Made by a program: the position numbers and the translations under genes. A DNA stretch of 64,000 nt from Gemmatimonadota bacterium. GTDB taxonomy: Bacteria; Gemmatimonadota; Gemmatimonadetes; Gemmatimonadales; Gemmatimonadaceae. Positions 1 to 9,013 of the stretch are shown here, piece by piece (the first letter of the stretch is position 1; every line of letters starts with the position of its first letter). The notes below the pieces were generated by a model, which was given only the letters and a program-made list of their open reading frames with translations, made no database searches and was not told the origin of the DNA. Location: positions 62,001-126,000 of the forward strand of contig JAIOPJ010000054.1 in NCBI GenBank assembly GCA_021413975.1. The letters run 5' to 3'.

Positions 1-455
1 CCCATCGGCTGCCAGGTGTCGCCGGCATCGATCGACTTGAAGACGCCGGTCCCGGGGTAGGCGTAGCCGGCGTATCGCGGCTGTGCTTCGCCGGTGCCCA
101 CCCATACCACCTCGGGGCGGCTCTGCGAGACCGCGACGTCGCCGATCGCGAACGCGCTCTGGTGCTCGAAGATCGGCTTCCACGTGAGGCCGTTGTTCAC
201 GGTCTTCCAGAGATTGCCCGATCCCACGCCGGCGTAGATGGTGCCCGTATTCCCCGGAGGGATCGCGATCGCCTCGACGCGCGCGCCGATCTTCACCGGC
301 CCGACCGGGCGCCAGGCGAGACCGCGGTACCAGGAGCTCTCTGTGAGTGACTGATGCGCGGCCCAGGCGGTCGCGCGCTCGGCCGCGGGGGTGGCCTGCG
401 CCAGGAGCGCCGCCGGGACTGAGAGAGCGACGATGAGCGCGAAGGCGGCGCGCAT
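1..455 (-). CDS. Secreted VPS10/sortilin-like propeller protein, 5' end only
   Basis: The gene runs off the left edge of the window, so only the N-terminal ~150 residues are seen. After a Sec-type signal peptide (MRAAFALIV...ALLAQA) the protein carries bacterial sortilin/BNR-type repeats: phrases such as WRPVGPVKIGAR, GNLWKTVNNGLTW, VWVGTGEAQPR and GVFKSIDAGDTW match the SxDxGxTW Asp-box pattern. It resembles the N-terminus of the full-length relative at 29446-32691. I start it at the ATG at 455 because the signal peptide begins there; an ATG at 491 would add MHHHTSIERACP. Proteins of this family are extracellular beta-propellers often labelled glycosyl hydrolases, but their substrates are unknown. 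It is divergent from gabD. Confidence 0.85.
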   Translation of the reverse strand, partial: MRAAFALIVALSVPAALLAQATPAAERATAWAAHQSLTESSWYRGLAWRPVGPVKIGARVEAIAIPPGNTGTIYAGVGSGNLWKTVNNGLTWKPIFEHQSAFAIGDVAVSQSRPEVVWVGTGEAQPRYAGYAYPGTGVFKSIDAGDTWQPM

Positions 456-660
456 CGGACAGGCGCGCTCGATCGACGTGTGGTGGTGCATCAGGATCAC
501 CGGTGCGGGAGTCGGGAGGTGCGGACCGACGCTCCGATCCGCGACGCCGGAGTATGACGCGCGCATCGGCCATGCGCCATGTGAGTCCGTTCGTCCGCGT
601 CCCACCATCCGCTCGCACGCCGGTCCTCGTAGATTCCCGAATGCTCACACGCCTCGCCGC

Positions 661-2133
661 ATGACCTCGCCCACCGCTCTGCCCGTCTCGGACGCGTCGC
701 TCGTGCGCGATCGCGGTTTCGCCGACGGTGCGTGGCTCACCGCGCCCAGGACGTTCGCCGTTCGCAACCCCGCCACCGGTGCCCTGCTCGCGCAGGTGGC
801 CGATCTCGGACCCACCGAGACCGAGGCGGCGGTCGCGGCGGCCTCGCGCGCGCAACCGGCGTGGGCAGCCCGCACGGCGAAGGACCGTTCGGCGATCCTG
901 CGCCGCTGGTTCGACCTGATCATCGCCGCGCAGGACGACCTCGCCGTGATCATGACGGCGGAGCAGGGAAAGCCGCTCGCCGAGGCCCGGGGCGAGGTGG
1001 TCTATGGCGCCGCGTTCATCGAGTGGTTCGCCGAGGAGGCCAAACGCACATACGGCGAGGTGATCCCGACCCCTGTGCCGGGGCGTAGACTGCTCGCGTT
1101 GCGGCAGCCGGTCGGCGTCGTCGCGGCGATCACGCCATGGAACTTCCCCATCGCGATGCTCACGCGCAAAGCGGGGCCGGCGCTCGCGGCCGGCTGCACC
1201 TTCGTGGTGAAGCCTGCCCACGAGACTCCGCTCTCGGCGCTCGCGCTCGCGGTGCTCGCCGAGCGTGCGGGCGTGCCGGCGGGGGTGTTCAACGTGATCA
1301 CGTCGACGCGCTCGAGCGAGGTGGGAAAGGTGCTGACCGAGAGCCCGCTCGTGCGGAAGTTCTCGTTCACCGGCTCCACCGCGGTGGGCAAGCTGCTCAT
1401 GGCGCAGTGCGCGTCGACTGTGAAGCGTGTGTCGCTCGAGCTCGGCGGGAACGCGCCGTTCGTGGTGTTCGACGACGCCGACCTCGACAGCGCGGTCGCG
1501 GGCGCGGTCGCGTCGCGCTACCGCAATGCGGGGCAGACCTGCGTCTGCGCGAACCGGTTCCTCGTGCAGTCGGGCGTGGTGGAGGAGTTCACGCGCAAGC
1601 TCGCGGCGGCGGTCGCGGCACTGCCGGTGGGTGACGGGAGGACGCCCGGCGTGGTGCAGGGGCCGCTCATCTCGGAGCGCGCGGTGGAGAAGGTCGAGCG
1701 GCTCGTGTCCGATGCCCGGGCGCAGGGGGCACACGTCGTCTGCGGCGGAGCGCGTCACGCCTTGGGCGGCACCTTCTTCGAGCCCACGGTGCTCTCGGGG
1801 GTCACGGGGACGATGGCGATCGCGCGCGAGGAGATCTTCGGCCCGGTGTCCACAGTGATCGCGTTCCGTGATGAAGCCGAGGCGATCGCGATGGCGAACG
1901 ACACGCCGTTCGGTCTCGCGGCCTACGCCTACACGCGCGACCTCGCGCGCGCCTGGCGCGTGGCGGAGCGGCTCGAGTACGGGATGGTCGGGATCAACGA
2001 GGGGCTCATCTCCACCGAGGTGGCGCCGTTCGGTGGGGTGAAGGAGAGCGGGATCGGCCGCGAGGGCGCGCGTCAGGGGATCGAGGAGTACCTGGAGATC
2101 AAGTTCGTGGCGATGGGCGGGCTTGGCGACTGA
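661..2133 (+). CDS. gabD: Succinate-semialdehyde dehydrogenase (NAD(P)+)
   Basis: A 490-residue aldehyde dehydrogenase that oxidises succinate semialdehyde to succinate, the last step of the GABA shunt. It aligns by eye over its length with E. coli GabD: the general-base Glu260 in LELGGNAPF, the nucleophile Cys294 in NAGQTCVCAN with the second Cys296 typical of GabD, TPWNFPIAM near residue 160, and the end EVAPFGGVKESG..EYLEIK. The frame is open upstream to 391, but the ATG at 661 gives the normal family length and the upstream translation is Arg/Pro-rich without family similarity. A truncated class-III aminotransferase at the far end of the window could supply the semialdehyde, but 61 kb separates them. 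A closely related semialdehyde substrate cannot be excluded. Confidence 0.92.
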   Translation: MTSPTALPVSDASLVRDRGFADGAWLTAPRTFAVRNPATGALLAQVADLGPTETEAAVAAASRAQPAWAARTAKDRSAILRRWFDLIIAAQDDLAVIMTAEQGKPLAEARGEVVYGAAFIEWFAEEAKRTYGEVIPTPVPGRRLLALRQPVGVVAAITPWNFPIAMLTRKAGPALAAGCTFVVKPAHETPLSALALAVLAERAGVPAGVFNVITSTRSSEVGKVLTESPLVRKFSFTGSTAVGKLLMAQCASTVKRVSLELGGNAPFVVFDDADLDSAVAGAVASRYRNAGQTCVCANRFLVQSGVVEEFTRKLAAAVAALPVGDGRTPGVVQGPLISERAVEKVERLVSDARAQGAHVVCGGARHALGGTFFEPTVLSGVTGTMAIAREEIFGPVSTVIAFRDEAEAIAMANDTPFGLAAYAYTRDLARAWRVAERLEYGMVGINEGLISTEVAPFGGVKESGIGREGARQGIEEYLEIKFVAMGGLGD

Positions 2134-2145
2134 GTCGATCGCTCC

Positions 2146-2865
2146 CTACGCGAGCACGATCCAGATCCCGACCGTCCCCAGCGCGACGAGCAGGCTGTTG
2201 AAGCGGTCGAGCACGCCGCCCTGTCCGGGGAGCAGCCTCGAGAAGTCCTTGATCTCCGCGCGCCGCTTGACCCAGGAGCCCGTGAGATCACCGGCCAGCG
2301 CCGCCAGGGCGGTGAACGCACCGATCGCGACCGCGCCTGCCGGAGAGAACGGGGTGAGCGACCTCAGCCAGGACGCCACTAGCACCGCCCCCATCATGCC
2401 GCCTACGAGTCCCTCGACCGTCTTGTTCGGACTGATCGCAGGCGCGAGCGCGCGGCGCCCGAGCCACTGACCGATCACCTGCGAGAAACCGTCGCAGGCG
2501 GCCGTCACGAGGAAGATCCACGCGATGACGCGCGGATCGAGTGCGCGTGCCGCGACCACGGCAGCGAAGGCGATCGCGACGGCCACGAGTGCCATCGTCC
2601 ACGGTCGTGGGCGCCGGATCCGCCTCCACGCGCGTCCCGCCTCCCACGCCGAGACGCCCACGATGAGGCCGACGAGCGCGACCGGCGCTGCGCCTCCCAC
2701 GGCGCAGAGCAGGATCACCAGGTGCACGAGCGCGAAGTACACGACGAACTTGAGCACCCGCTCCCGCCGCACCGCGTCAGGTCGCTTGACGGTGCCGAAT
2801 GCCATGAGCATCGCGCCGAGCGTGAAGAGCGCGAGGGAGCGGATGCCGAGTGCGGCGAAGCTCAT
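2146..2865 (-). CDS. CdsA-like phosphatidate cytidylyltransferase, short form
   Basis: A 239-residue polytopic membrane protein with about seven hydrophobic segments. The C-terminal part carries the CdsA signature: SPNKTVEGLVGG, then SWVKRRAEIKDF, then LPGQGGVLDRFNS. The usual motif has LPGHGG; here the His is Gln. CdsA makes CDP-diacylglycerol from phosphatidate and CTP. The gene is last in an operon with a lipid kinase (2903-3826) and a CDP-alcohol phosphatidyltransferase (3851-4441). In order of chemistry these could phosphorylate a lipid alcohol, activate it with CTP and use the CDP-lipid. The protein is shorter than E. coli CdsA, so it could be a dedicated paralogue rather than the housekeeping enzyme. 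Confidence 0.8.
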   Translation of the reverse strand: MSFAALGIRSLALFTLGAMLMAFGTVKRPDAVRRERVLKFVVYFALVHLVILLCAVGGAAPVALVGLIVGVSAWEAGRAWRRIRRPRPWTMALVAVAIAFAAVVAARALDPRVIAWIFLVTAACDGFSQVIGQWLGRRALAPAISPNKTVEGLVGGMMGAVLVASWLRSLTPFSPAGAVAIGAFTALAALAGDLTGSWVKRRAEIKDFSRLLPGQGGVLDRFNSLLVALGTVGIWIVLA

Positions 2866-2902
2866 GGCCGGGGGACGCTCACGTCGCAGCTCGCGGCGCA
2901 GC

Positions 2903-3826
2903 TCACGGCGCCCCGACGCAGCGCAGTGCGCCGGGTAGCACCGCGATCTCGGCGGCGCGGATGTCGTGCATGATCTCCCCGTCGAGCATGATCGTCGAGG
3001 GCGCGGCGAATGCCATGCGCACCGTCGTCCCCTGCCGCAGGAGTCGTGGGCCGGCCAAGCCGACGCCGCTCAGGATGCTCGCATTGTGCAACATCTGGTG
3101 GGCCCACCCGCCGGCGAGCCCCATGAGGTCCAGTCGGCCATCGTCGACACGCGCTGCGGGCAAGGCGCGGTAGTTCGCGAGGTGGGCGGTGTTGTTCACG
3201 ACGAACCCGGTCATGCCCGCGGCATCGACCTCCACGTCGTCGAGCCAGAGGCGCGCGTCGAGCGCGCGCGGCCGCGTGATCAGGCTCGCGACCACGTACG
3301 CGCCGCGACCGAGTGCGCCGAGTGGTCCTCGCCCGGTCACCGTGGTCTCGGCCACGTACCCCGCCGCGATGGTGCAGGTGCCGAGGTACCGGAAGGTGCC
3401 GCGCGAGGCGTCGTGGAGCGTGATGTCGAGCAGGTCGATCGGTCGGATCCGCGCCGACGTCGCTTCGCGCACCGCGGCCGCGAGTGTGTCACGTGCTGCG
3501 GTCATGGCGCCGAGTCCGAGGTCGCGCGCCAGGCAGTTGCCGTGCCCGAGCGGGAGCGAGGCGAAGGCGAGCCGCGCGCGGTCGATGCCGGCGACGATCT
3601 CGTGGTTGGTGCCGTCGCCGCCGAGCGCGACGATGCCGTCGAACTCCCCCGAGGCGGACGCCTCGCGCGCGAGACGCGTCGCATCGCCCGGCACGCGGGT
3701 GACGGCGACCTCGGTCACGACCCGCGCGCGCAGCAGCTCGTCCGCGGTCCGGGGCGCATCGCCCACGGCGCCGCCGGCGACCCCGGCGACGGGGTTCGCG
3801 ATCGCGAGCCAGCGCGGCGTGCTCAT
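2903..3826 (-). CDS. Diacylglycerol kinase-family lipid kinase
   Basis: A 307-residue soluble or peripheral protein with the DAGK catalytic fold. The nucleotide-binding signature GGDGTNHE sits at residues 69-76, preceded by IANPVAG near residue 8, and followed by LPLGHGNCLARDLG, which replaces the usual PxGTxND with GHGN. The C-terminal half ends in a beta-rich part with MLDGEIM, as in YegS/DgkB proteins. The family phosphorylates diacylglycerol, sphingosine or related lipid alcohols using ATP. It lies 24 bases downstream of the CDP-alcohol transferase stop codon and 37 bases before the CdsA-like gene, which supports one phospholipid operon. The actual lipid substrate cannot be read from sequence. 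Confidence 0.85.
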   Translation of the reverse strand: MSTPRWLAIANPVAGVAGGAVGDAPRTADELLRARVVTEVAVTRVPGDATRLAREASASGEFDGIVALGGDGTNHEIVAGIDRARLAFASLPLGHGNCLARDLGLGAMTAARDTLAAAVREATSARIRPIDLLDITLHDASRGTFRYLGTCTIAAGYVAETTVTGRGPLGALGRGAYVVASLITRPRALDARLWLDDVEVDAAGMTGFVVNNTAHLANYRALPAARVDDGRLDLMGLAGGWAHQMLHNASILSGVGLAGPRLLRQGTTVRMAFAAPSTIMLDGEIMHDIRAAEIAVLPGALRCVGAP

Positions 3827-3850
3827 CGTCCCGTCGTCATCGCTTCGCGG

Positions 3851-4441
3851 TCATCGCGCCGGTCCGCGCGCCGGTCCGCGCGCGTCGCGCGCCTTGAGCA
3901 CCCACCAGAGCCCTCGCACGTCGGCCGTCCACTCCGGCAACAGGGCGAGCAGCGCGAACTCCTCGAGCGTCGCCACGGTGAGGAAGGCGACGGCGGCGTA
4001 GAGCAGCCATGCCTTGAAACCGGTGAGGAAGAGCAGACCGATGAAGAAGCCGAGCGCGTAGGCGGCGATGCGCGAGAGGTAGGTGTGGAAGCTCGAGAGG
4101 CGTCCGTACCGCAGCAGCGCGGCGACATTCTCGGTGAGCCAGAGCCCGGGCACGAGCGCGAACGCCGCCGGATGCGCACGCAGGGCGTCCGGGTAGAACA
4201 CCCAGGCACCGTAGATGGCCGTGAAGAACAGCAGCGTGTCGGCGATGGAGTCGAGCATCGCGCCCAGTTCCGACGTCGCACGCAGGGCGCGCGCGAGGAT
4301 GCCGTCGGCGATATCGCCGACGAGGCAGGCGATGAGGATCGTCGTGAACGGGTCGTGACGCTGCGTGGCTGCCAGCCAGACCAAGGCCGGGATGGCGGCG
4401 ATGCGCAACGAGGTGAGGACGTTCGGGAGCTGCTTGAGCAC
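3851..4441 (-). CDS. CDP-alcohol phosphatidyltransferase
   Basis: A 196-residue membrane protein. The full family motif is present: Asp43, Asp46-Gly47, Ala50-Arg51, Gly60, Asp64 and Asp68, with exactly the D-x2-DG-x2-AR-x8-G-x3-D-x3-D spacing. Enzymes of this family swap CMP from a CDP-lipid for an alcohol such as glycerol-3-phosphate, inositol phosphate or serine, in the inner membrane. It starts near LPNVLTSLRIAAIP, a normal PgsA-like N-terminus. It is first of the three-gene lipid operon. The alcohol acceptor is not predictable here; PgsA-, PIS- and cardiolipin-type enzymes share the motif. Confidence 0.88.
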   Translation of the reverse strand: MLKQLPNVLTSLRIAAIPALVWLAATQRHDPFTTILIACLVGDIADGILARALRATSELGAMLDSIADTLLFFTAIYGAWVFYPDALRAHPAAFALVPGLWLTENVAALLRYGRLSSFHTYLSRIAAYALGFFIGLLFLTGFKAWLLYAAVAFLTVATLEEFALLALLPEWTADVRGLWWVLKARDARGPARGPAR

Positions 4442-4547
4442 GGCCGGGGTCGGGAACGGAGAGGGGCAGGCTGCTCTCCCAAACCTAGTGCGCTCGGCCG
4501 GGACGGGTGTGCGGCGTTCCCCGGCGGGAGCGCTTCACCGGCGGGGA

Positions 4548-5018
4548 CTAGTTCTGCATCCGCGCTCTGAGTGCCCGCACCCGGTCGAGCAGCGGCTGCA
4601 CCTCCGCGATCGTGGCGCCGTAGTCGAAGGCAACGGTCTTGTTGCGACCCGGCCCCACGATCGTGAGCGTCTCCGCGCCGCCGTCCGCGCAATCCGGGCA
4701 GCCGATCCTGTCCGGCAGTGTGTCGATCTTCGCCGCTGCCGCCGCCGCTGCGATCTCCTGCCATTCCTGCGCAGAAAGCGGTGTCGCGACGCGCCGGAGC
4801 GGAAGGTCGGCCCCCTCGCCGCGCGCGAACTGCTCGCTGATGAGAACGGCTTCCTTCTCGGTGATCTCCAACGTCGTCTTGCAATACCCGATGCACATCC
4901 CGAATGAGGTCGTCGACGTGACCTTCGTCACCGCGGACGGCTCAGTGGAGACGCTCTGACACGCCGCCAAGCATGTCATGGCCAAGACGGCTGATGCGAT
5001 GCGCGAGACTGTGTTCAC
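4548..5018 (-). CDS. Small lipoprotein of unknown function
   Basis: A 156-residue protein with a lipoprotein signal: hydrophobic stretch then LAAC, giving Cys20 as the likely lipidated residue. The body has paired cysteines (FGMCIGYC near residue 40 and GCPDCADGG near residue 107) that could form disulfides or bind metal, plus a predicted helix with an alanine run. The FGMCIGYC region is reminiscent of the DUF6438 group, but that is a weak impression. It stands alone between the phospholipid operon and an ABC exporter on the same strand. The 155 bases upstream hold no recognisable promoter. Confidence 0.7.
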   Translation of the reverse strand: MNTVSRIASAVLAMTCLAACQSVSTEPSAVTKVTSTTSFGMCIGYCKTTLEITEKEAVLISEQFARGEGADLPLRRVATPLSAQEWQEIAAAAAAAKIDTLPDRIGCPDCADGGAETLTIVGPGRNKTVAFDYGATIAEVQPLLDRVRALRARMQN

Positions 5019-5173
5019 TATGCGAGCTCCGATATCCGCACGAGTTGGCGATCATCCGTCCGACTTGGTACGCACCTGCGAGGGAACCTACGCCGCGAGT
5101 CACATCCCCAGCAAGCACCGCTGCCATACACGCTGCGCGGACCATCGCGGCCGGTCCAACGCCCGCCGACCCG

Positions 5174-7534
5174 CTACTCGTACGCCAACGCCCGCGCCGC
5201 CGGCACGCGCATCGCCCGCCACGCCGGCCAGGCGCTCGCGAGCAACGAGACCACCACCACCAGCGCGAACCAGATACCCACCGCCGCCGCGTCGGGGAAC
5301 GGCCGCGACGGCACCGGCAGCATGATCCGCCCGAACGCTTCGCCGAGGAGCAGGCTCATGGGGACCGAGAGCGGGAGCGCGATCGCCCAACTGAGCAGCC
5401 CGATCGTGAGCCCCTCGGCCTGCACCAGCAGCAGGACCGAGCGGTCGCGCGCACCGATCGCACGCAACACGCCGATCTCGCGCGTGCGTTCGAGCACGGC
5501 GATCGCCATCGTCGACCCGAGCCCGAGTCCACCGACGACCAGCATCAGCCACGCCATCGCCCCGAGGAAGTCGACCACCATGAGCAGGTGATCCTCGGTG
5601 CTGCGCCGCGACTCCGCGAGCCGCATGCTCGACGCCACGGGCATCCCGTGCTCGGCGAGCGCGGCGCGAGTGCGTTGGATCAGGTCGAGTTGCGAGGCCT
5701 CGCCGGCGATGGCGGCACGCACCACCACGGCTCCTGCCCCGCGGCCGGCGAACCCGGCAAGCGCCTCGCGCGACACGTACGCCGTGGGCGCGGGTCCGCC
5801 GGCGACGGTGCCGACGACGGTCCACTCCGCCGCCTTGCCGGCGACGATGAGCCGGAGCCGCGAGCCGACCACGATGTCCGGTTCCTGGCGCTCGAGGCCG
5901 GTGGCGGCCACGAGCGCGAGGCTGTCCCCCGGCTGGAGCCATCGCCCGCCGGTGAGCGTCGCCTCGAAGAGCGTGCTCGAGTCGGGAAGCGCGAGCACGC
6001 TGAACCCGTTGCCGAGGGTCCCGTCCTCGCGGTCGATCGTCGCCGTGGCACCGCTCCAGGCTTCCGCGCCGGCGACGCCCTCGACCGCCCGCACGACCGC
6101 GGTCAGCGAGTCCGGATCGTGCCGTTCGGAGACGCGCAGCGAGAAGTCATACCGTTGCGAATCGAAGACGAGGTCCGTCGAGCCTCGCACCGCGCGACGC
6201 AGGTTGAGCGCCCCGATGAACACCGCGCCCGCCGACGAGAGCGCGAGCAGCGTGAGCACCATGCGCTGCCGGCGGCGGAACGCGTTGCGGATCGACAGGA
6301 GCGCCGGGCGGCTCATGCCCCCGAGCATGAGCACAGGGCGCGGCGGCGAGGCATCGTCACGGATCCCCACGTCGCGCAACGCGTCGGCGACCGACATGCG
6401 GCAGCCACGCAGCACGGGGAAGAGGGCAGCCGCGACCGGGAGGAGCACGCCGACCGTCGCCTGCAGGACGATCGCCCAGAGAGGGACCGAGTAGCCGGTC
6501 AGGTCGAAGTTGAGCAGGTCGGCCTTGAGTGCTCCGTAGCGCGTCCCGGCGACGATCGCGATCGGCACCGAGATCACCGTGGCGGCCACGCCGAGCGCGC
6601 CGGCGACGGTCAGATAGAGCGCGGCGATCTGTCCGCTGCGCGCGCCGATCGCCTTCATGACGCCGATCTCCCGCACCTGGCCTGCGAGCATGGCGGCGAT
6701 GAGGTTCACCACCAGGAAGGCGCTCAGCAGGAGCGCCATGATCGCGAACGCCCCCTGGGTGAGGAGCAGGGAATCCATCTGCGCGGCGTGGATATGCTCG
6801 CCGGGCACCGGCACGTCGACGTTGGTGACGCGCAGGCCGGCCGCCTGCAGCGCGTCGCGCGCGGCGAAGGCCACGCGGCGCACGCCCGTCTGGTCGAGCG
6901 ACCCGTCCTGCACCACGAGCCGGATCTCGTTGGCGCGATCGGGGACGCCCAGCGCGCGCAGCGTCCCCCACGGCACGAAGCCGTACACCACGTGCTCCAT
7001 CCACCCGGGCGCGAGTCCCACGTCGCGGGCGATGCCGCTCACGCGCACGTCGACGGGGTCCCCGTCGCCGACACTCAATCGCACCGATTCACCGACGGCG
7101 ACACCGGAGAACTCCACCGACGATCGTTCGACGGTCATCGCGCCCGGGCCCGGCGGCCAGTCGCCGGACTCGCCGCGCAGCCGGCCGATGCGCCGCGCGC
7201 TCGGGTCGTCCGACGTGAACAGGAAGGCGGTGAGCGTGGTGCCGTTGGCCGTCAGGCGAGCCGTGGTGCTGCGGCGCGCCTCGGCGTCGCGCACACCGGG
7301 GACGGCGCGCACGAGCGCGAGCAGCGCCGCCGGCGCCGAGTCCACGCGCAACGTCGCCGAGGCGGGGTCGCTCGCGAGATAGCCTTCGCGCGTGGCCACG
7401 CGCACGAGGGCCCAGCTGTCGAGCACGGTGCCGCCCGCGGCGAGTCCCGTCACGATCGCGATCACCGAGAGCAGGGTCCGCCCGCGATGCATGGACAGAT
7501 CGCCCGCGGCCTTGCGCCACCGCGGGCTAAGCAC
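5174..7534 (-). CDS. MacB/FtsX-type ABC transporter permease
   Basis: A 786-residue inner-membrane permease with duplicated architecture: an N-terminal TM helix and periplasmic MacB_PCD-like domain, an FtsX domain with helices around residues 260-400, a second periplasmic domain, and a C-terminal FtsX domain containing MAIAVLERTREIGVLRAIGA. The corresponding motif in the first half is VREIGVMKAIGA. These cytoplasmic loops contact the ATPase. The start overlaps the ATPase gene stop by a few bases, so the two are translationally coupled. Such permeases act as mechanotransmitters exporting lipoproteins, peptides or drugs from the periplasmic side rather than as channels. The substrate is unknown and no membrane-fusion partner is adjacent. 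Confidence 0.9.
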   Translation of the reverse strand: MLSPRWRKAAGDLSMHRGRTLLSVIAIVTGLAAGGTVLDSWALVRVATREGYLASDPASATLRVDSAPAALLALVRAVPGVRDAEARRSTTARLTANGTTLTAFLFTSDDPSARRIGRLRGESGDWPPGPGAMTVERSSVEFSGVAVGESVRLSVGDGDPVDVRVSGIARDVGLAPGWMEHVVYGFVPWGTLRALGVPDRANEIRLVVQDGSLDQTGVRRVAFAARDALQAAGLRVTNVDVPVPGEHIHAAQMDSLLLTQGAFAIMALLLSAFLVVNLIAAMLAGQVREIGVMKAIGARSGQIAALYLTVAGALGVAATVISVPIAIVAGTRYGALKADLLNFDLTGYSVPLWAIVLQATVGVLLPVAAALFPVLRGCRMSVADALRDVGIRDDASPPRPVLMLGGMSRPALLSIRNAFRRRQRMVLTLLALSSAGAVFIGALNLRRAVRGSTDLVFDSQRYDFSLRVSERHDPDSLTAVVRAVEGVAGAEAWSGATATIDREDGTLGNGFSVLALPDSSTLFEATLTGGRWLQPGDSLALVAATGLERQEPDIVVGSRLRLIVAGKAAEWTVVGTVAGGPAPTAYVSREALAGFAGRGAGAVVVRAAIAGEASQLDLIQRTRAALAEHGMPVASSMRLAESRRSTEDHLLMVVDFLGAMAWLMLVVGGLGLGSTMAIAVLERTREIGVLRAIGARDRSVLLLVQAEGLTIGLLSWAIALPLSVPMSLLLGEAFGRIMLPVPSRPFPDAAAVGIWFALVVVVSLLASAWPAWRAMRVPAARALAYE

Positions 7535-8249
7535 GCGAGTCGCTCACGAGTCGGCCGTCGGCGAGTGCCACGGTGCGCGAGGCATGGCGCAGGGCCGCCG
7601 GCGCGTGCGTCACGAGCAGCAGCGTCCGTCCGCTGCTCACGATCTCACCGAAGAGCGAGAGCACCGACTCGCTCGTGCGCGAGTCCAGGTTTCCCGTGGG
7701 CTCGTCCGCGAGGAGCAGCGGTGGATCGTTGGCGAGCGCGCGCGCGATCGCCACGCGCTGCTGCTGACCACCGGAGAGCCGCGACGGGAGTTTGTCGGCC
7801 TGGTCGGCGACGCCCACGCGTTCGAGCAGCGCGAGCGCCCGGTCGCGCCGCTCGCGTGCGGGCCAGCGGTCGCAGAAGTCCATGGGAAGCATGACGTTCT
7901 CGGCGGCCGAGAGCGTGGGGATGAGCTGGAAGAACTGGAAGACGATGCCGACCGCGGCGCCGCGCCATTCGGCCATGCGCGCCTCGGGCAGGGAGTGCAC
8001 GGCGGTCGCACCCACCCGCACCTCGCCGCGTGTCGCCCGGTCGATGCCGGCGACCAGACTGAGCAGCGTGGACTTGCCGCTCCCCGACTCGCCGGTGACC
8101 GCGACGAACTCACCGGCGCGGATGTCGAGCGAGAGATCGTCGAGTGCGGTGAAGGGCGCCGTGGCCCCGGGGTAGGTCTTCGTGACGCCCCGCAGACGGA
8201 TGAGCGGGGCATTGTCGGCCGTGGCCGATGCGAGGGCGGAGTTGGTCAT
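7527..8249 (-). CDS. LolD/MacB-type ABC transporter ATPase
   Basis: A 240-residue ABC ATPase. Walker A GESGSGKST is at residues 53-61, followed by the Q-loop in VFQFFQLIP, the signature LSGGQQQRVAIARAL, and Walker B LLLADEPTGNLD. The phrase EPTGNLD is typical of the LolD/MacB/FtsE group. It is co-translated with the 786-residue permease downstream. About 155 bases of non-coding DNA separate it from the divergent gene at 8405, so the promoter of this operon must lie there. Confidence 0.93.
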   Translation of the reverse strand: MTNSALASATADNAPLIRLRGVTKTYPGATAPFTALDDLSLDIRAGEFVAVTGESGSGKSTLLSLVAGIDRATRGEVRVGATAVHSLPEARMAEWRGAAVGIVFQFFQLIPTLSAAENVMLPMDFCDRWPARERRDRALALLERVGVADQADKLPSRLSGGQQQRVAIARALANDPPLLLADEPTGNLDSRTSESVLSLFGEIVSSGRTLLLVTHAPAALRHASRTVALADGRLVSDSRA

Positions 8250-8404
8250 GGCAGTAACCTGCAGTCCCGCCGAGAGGCTCGGGGACCGTTCGTCGGGCTC
8301 GATGCACCGTTGGGCGACGATGACCTCGGGACATGGGCGCGTGGCCTTTATGGTCCACCCACGTCACATTCCCCTGTCCCGGCGCCGCCCGGGAGGAGCC
8401 CCTC

Positions 8405-9013
8405 ATGCGTTCGTTCCGTCATTCCGTCGTGCGCCTCGCCCTGCTCGTCGTCCTGCTGCCCGCGGCGCTGCGGGCCCAGCATGCCGGTGGCGGTGCCGCG
8501 AGCAGCACCTCCACCGCGCCCAAGGAGGCCGAGCAGTTCGCCTTCCTCGTGGGGCAGTGGGAGGTGACCGTCATGCCCAAGGTCTCGTCGCTCGTCGCCA
8601 CGTTGCACGGGCAGCCCAAGCTGCTCGGCACCTGGAAGGCGTGGCGCGCCTTCGACGGGTTCGGCGTGGAGGATGAGTTGCGCATCATCGACGGGTCGGG
8701 CAATCCCAACGCCCTCTCGCACAGCATGCGCATCTACGACGTGACGCTCGGCAAGTGGACGCAGACCTCGCTTGACGTCTATCGCGGCCGCTTCACCACC
8801 GCGAACGGCACCTGGGCGCAGAACGCGCTCTCGCTGCGCAGCGTCGGTCGTGACGCCGAGGGGAAGCCGTTCGTGCAGCGTTCGCGGTTCTACGACATCA
8901 CCGCGACGGGCTTCAAGTACGAGGTGGACCGCTCGAATGACGGCGAGCGCACCTGGGAGACGGGAGTGGTCCGCATCGAAGCGAAGCGCGTGGCCGCGAG
9001 CGCCGCGCGGTGA
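8405..9013 (+). CDS. Secreted DUF1579-like protein
   Basis: A 202-residue protein with a clear Sec signal peptide (MRSFRHSVVRLALLVVLLPAALRAQ). The mature part resembles the DUF1579 lipocalin-like family: FLVGQWEVTVMP, then GTWKAWRAFDGFGVEDELRI, then MRIYDVTLGKW and RSRFYDITATGF. Function is unknown; the fold suggests binding of a small ligand. The ATG at 8405 follows GGGAGGAG with good spacing. Its stop overlaps the GTG of the sensor kinase (GTGA), so it belongs to the operon 8405-10861 and may be the sensed or regulated component, which is inference. Confidence 0.8.
   Translation: MRSFRHSVVRLALLVVLLPAALRAQHAGGGAASSTSTAPKEAEQFAFLVGQWEVTVMPKVSSLVATLHGQPKLLGTWKAWRAFDGFGVEDELRIIDGSGNPNALSHSMRIYDVTLGKWTQTSLDVYRGRFTTANGTWAQNALSLRSVGRDAEGKPFVQRSRFYDITATGFKYEVDRSNDGERTWETGVVRIEAKRVAASAAR

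Noticed and set aside
4973-7894. Long open frame antisense to the ABC permease
   Set aside because: Its translation is Arg/His/Gly-rich without motifs, while the opposite strand encodes a clear MacB/FtsX permease. High GC creates such frames.
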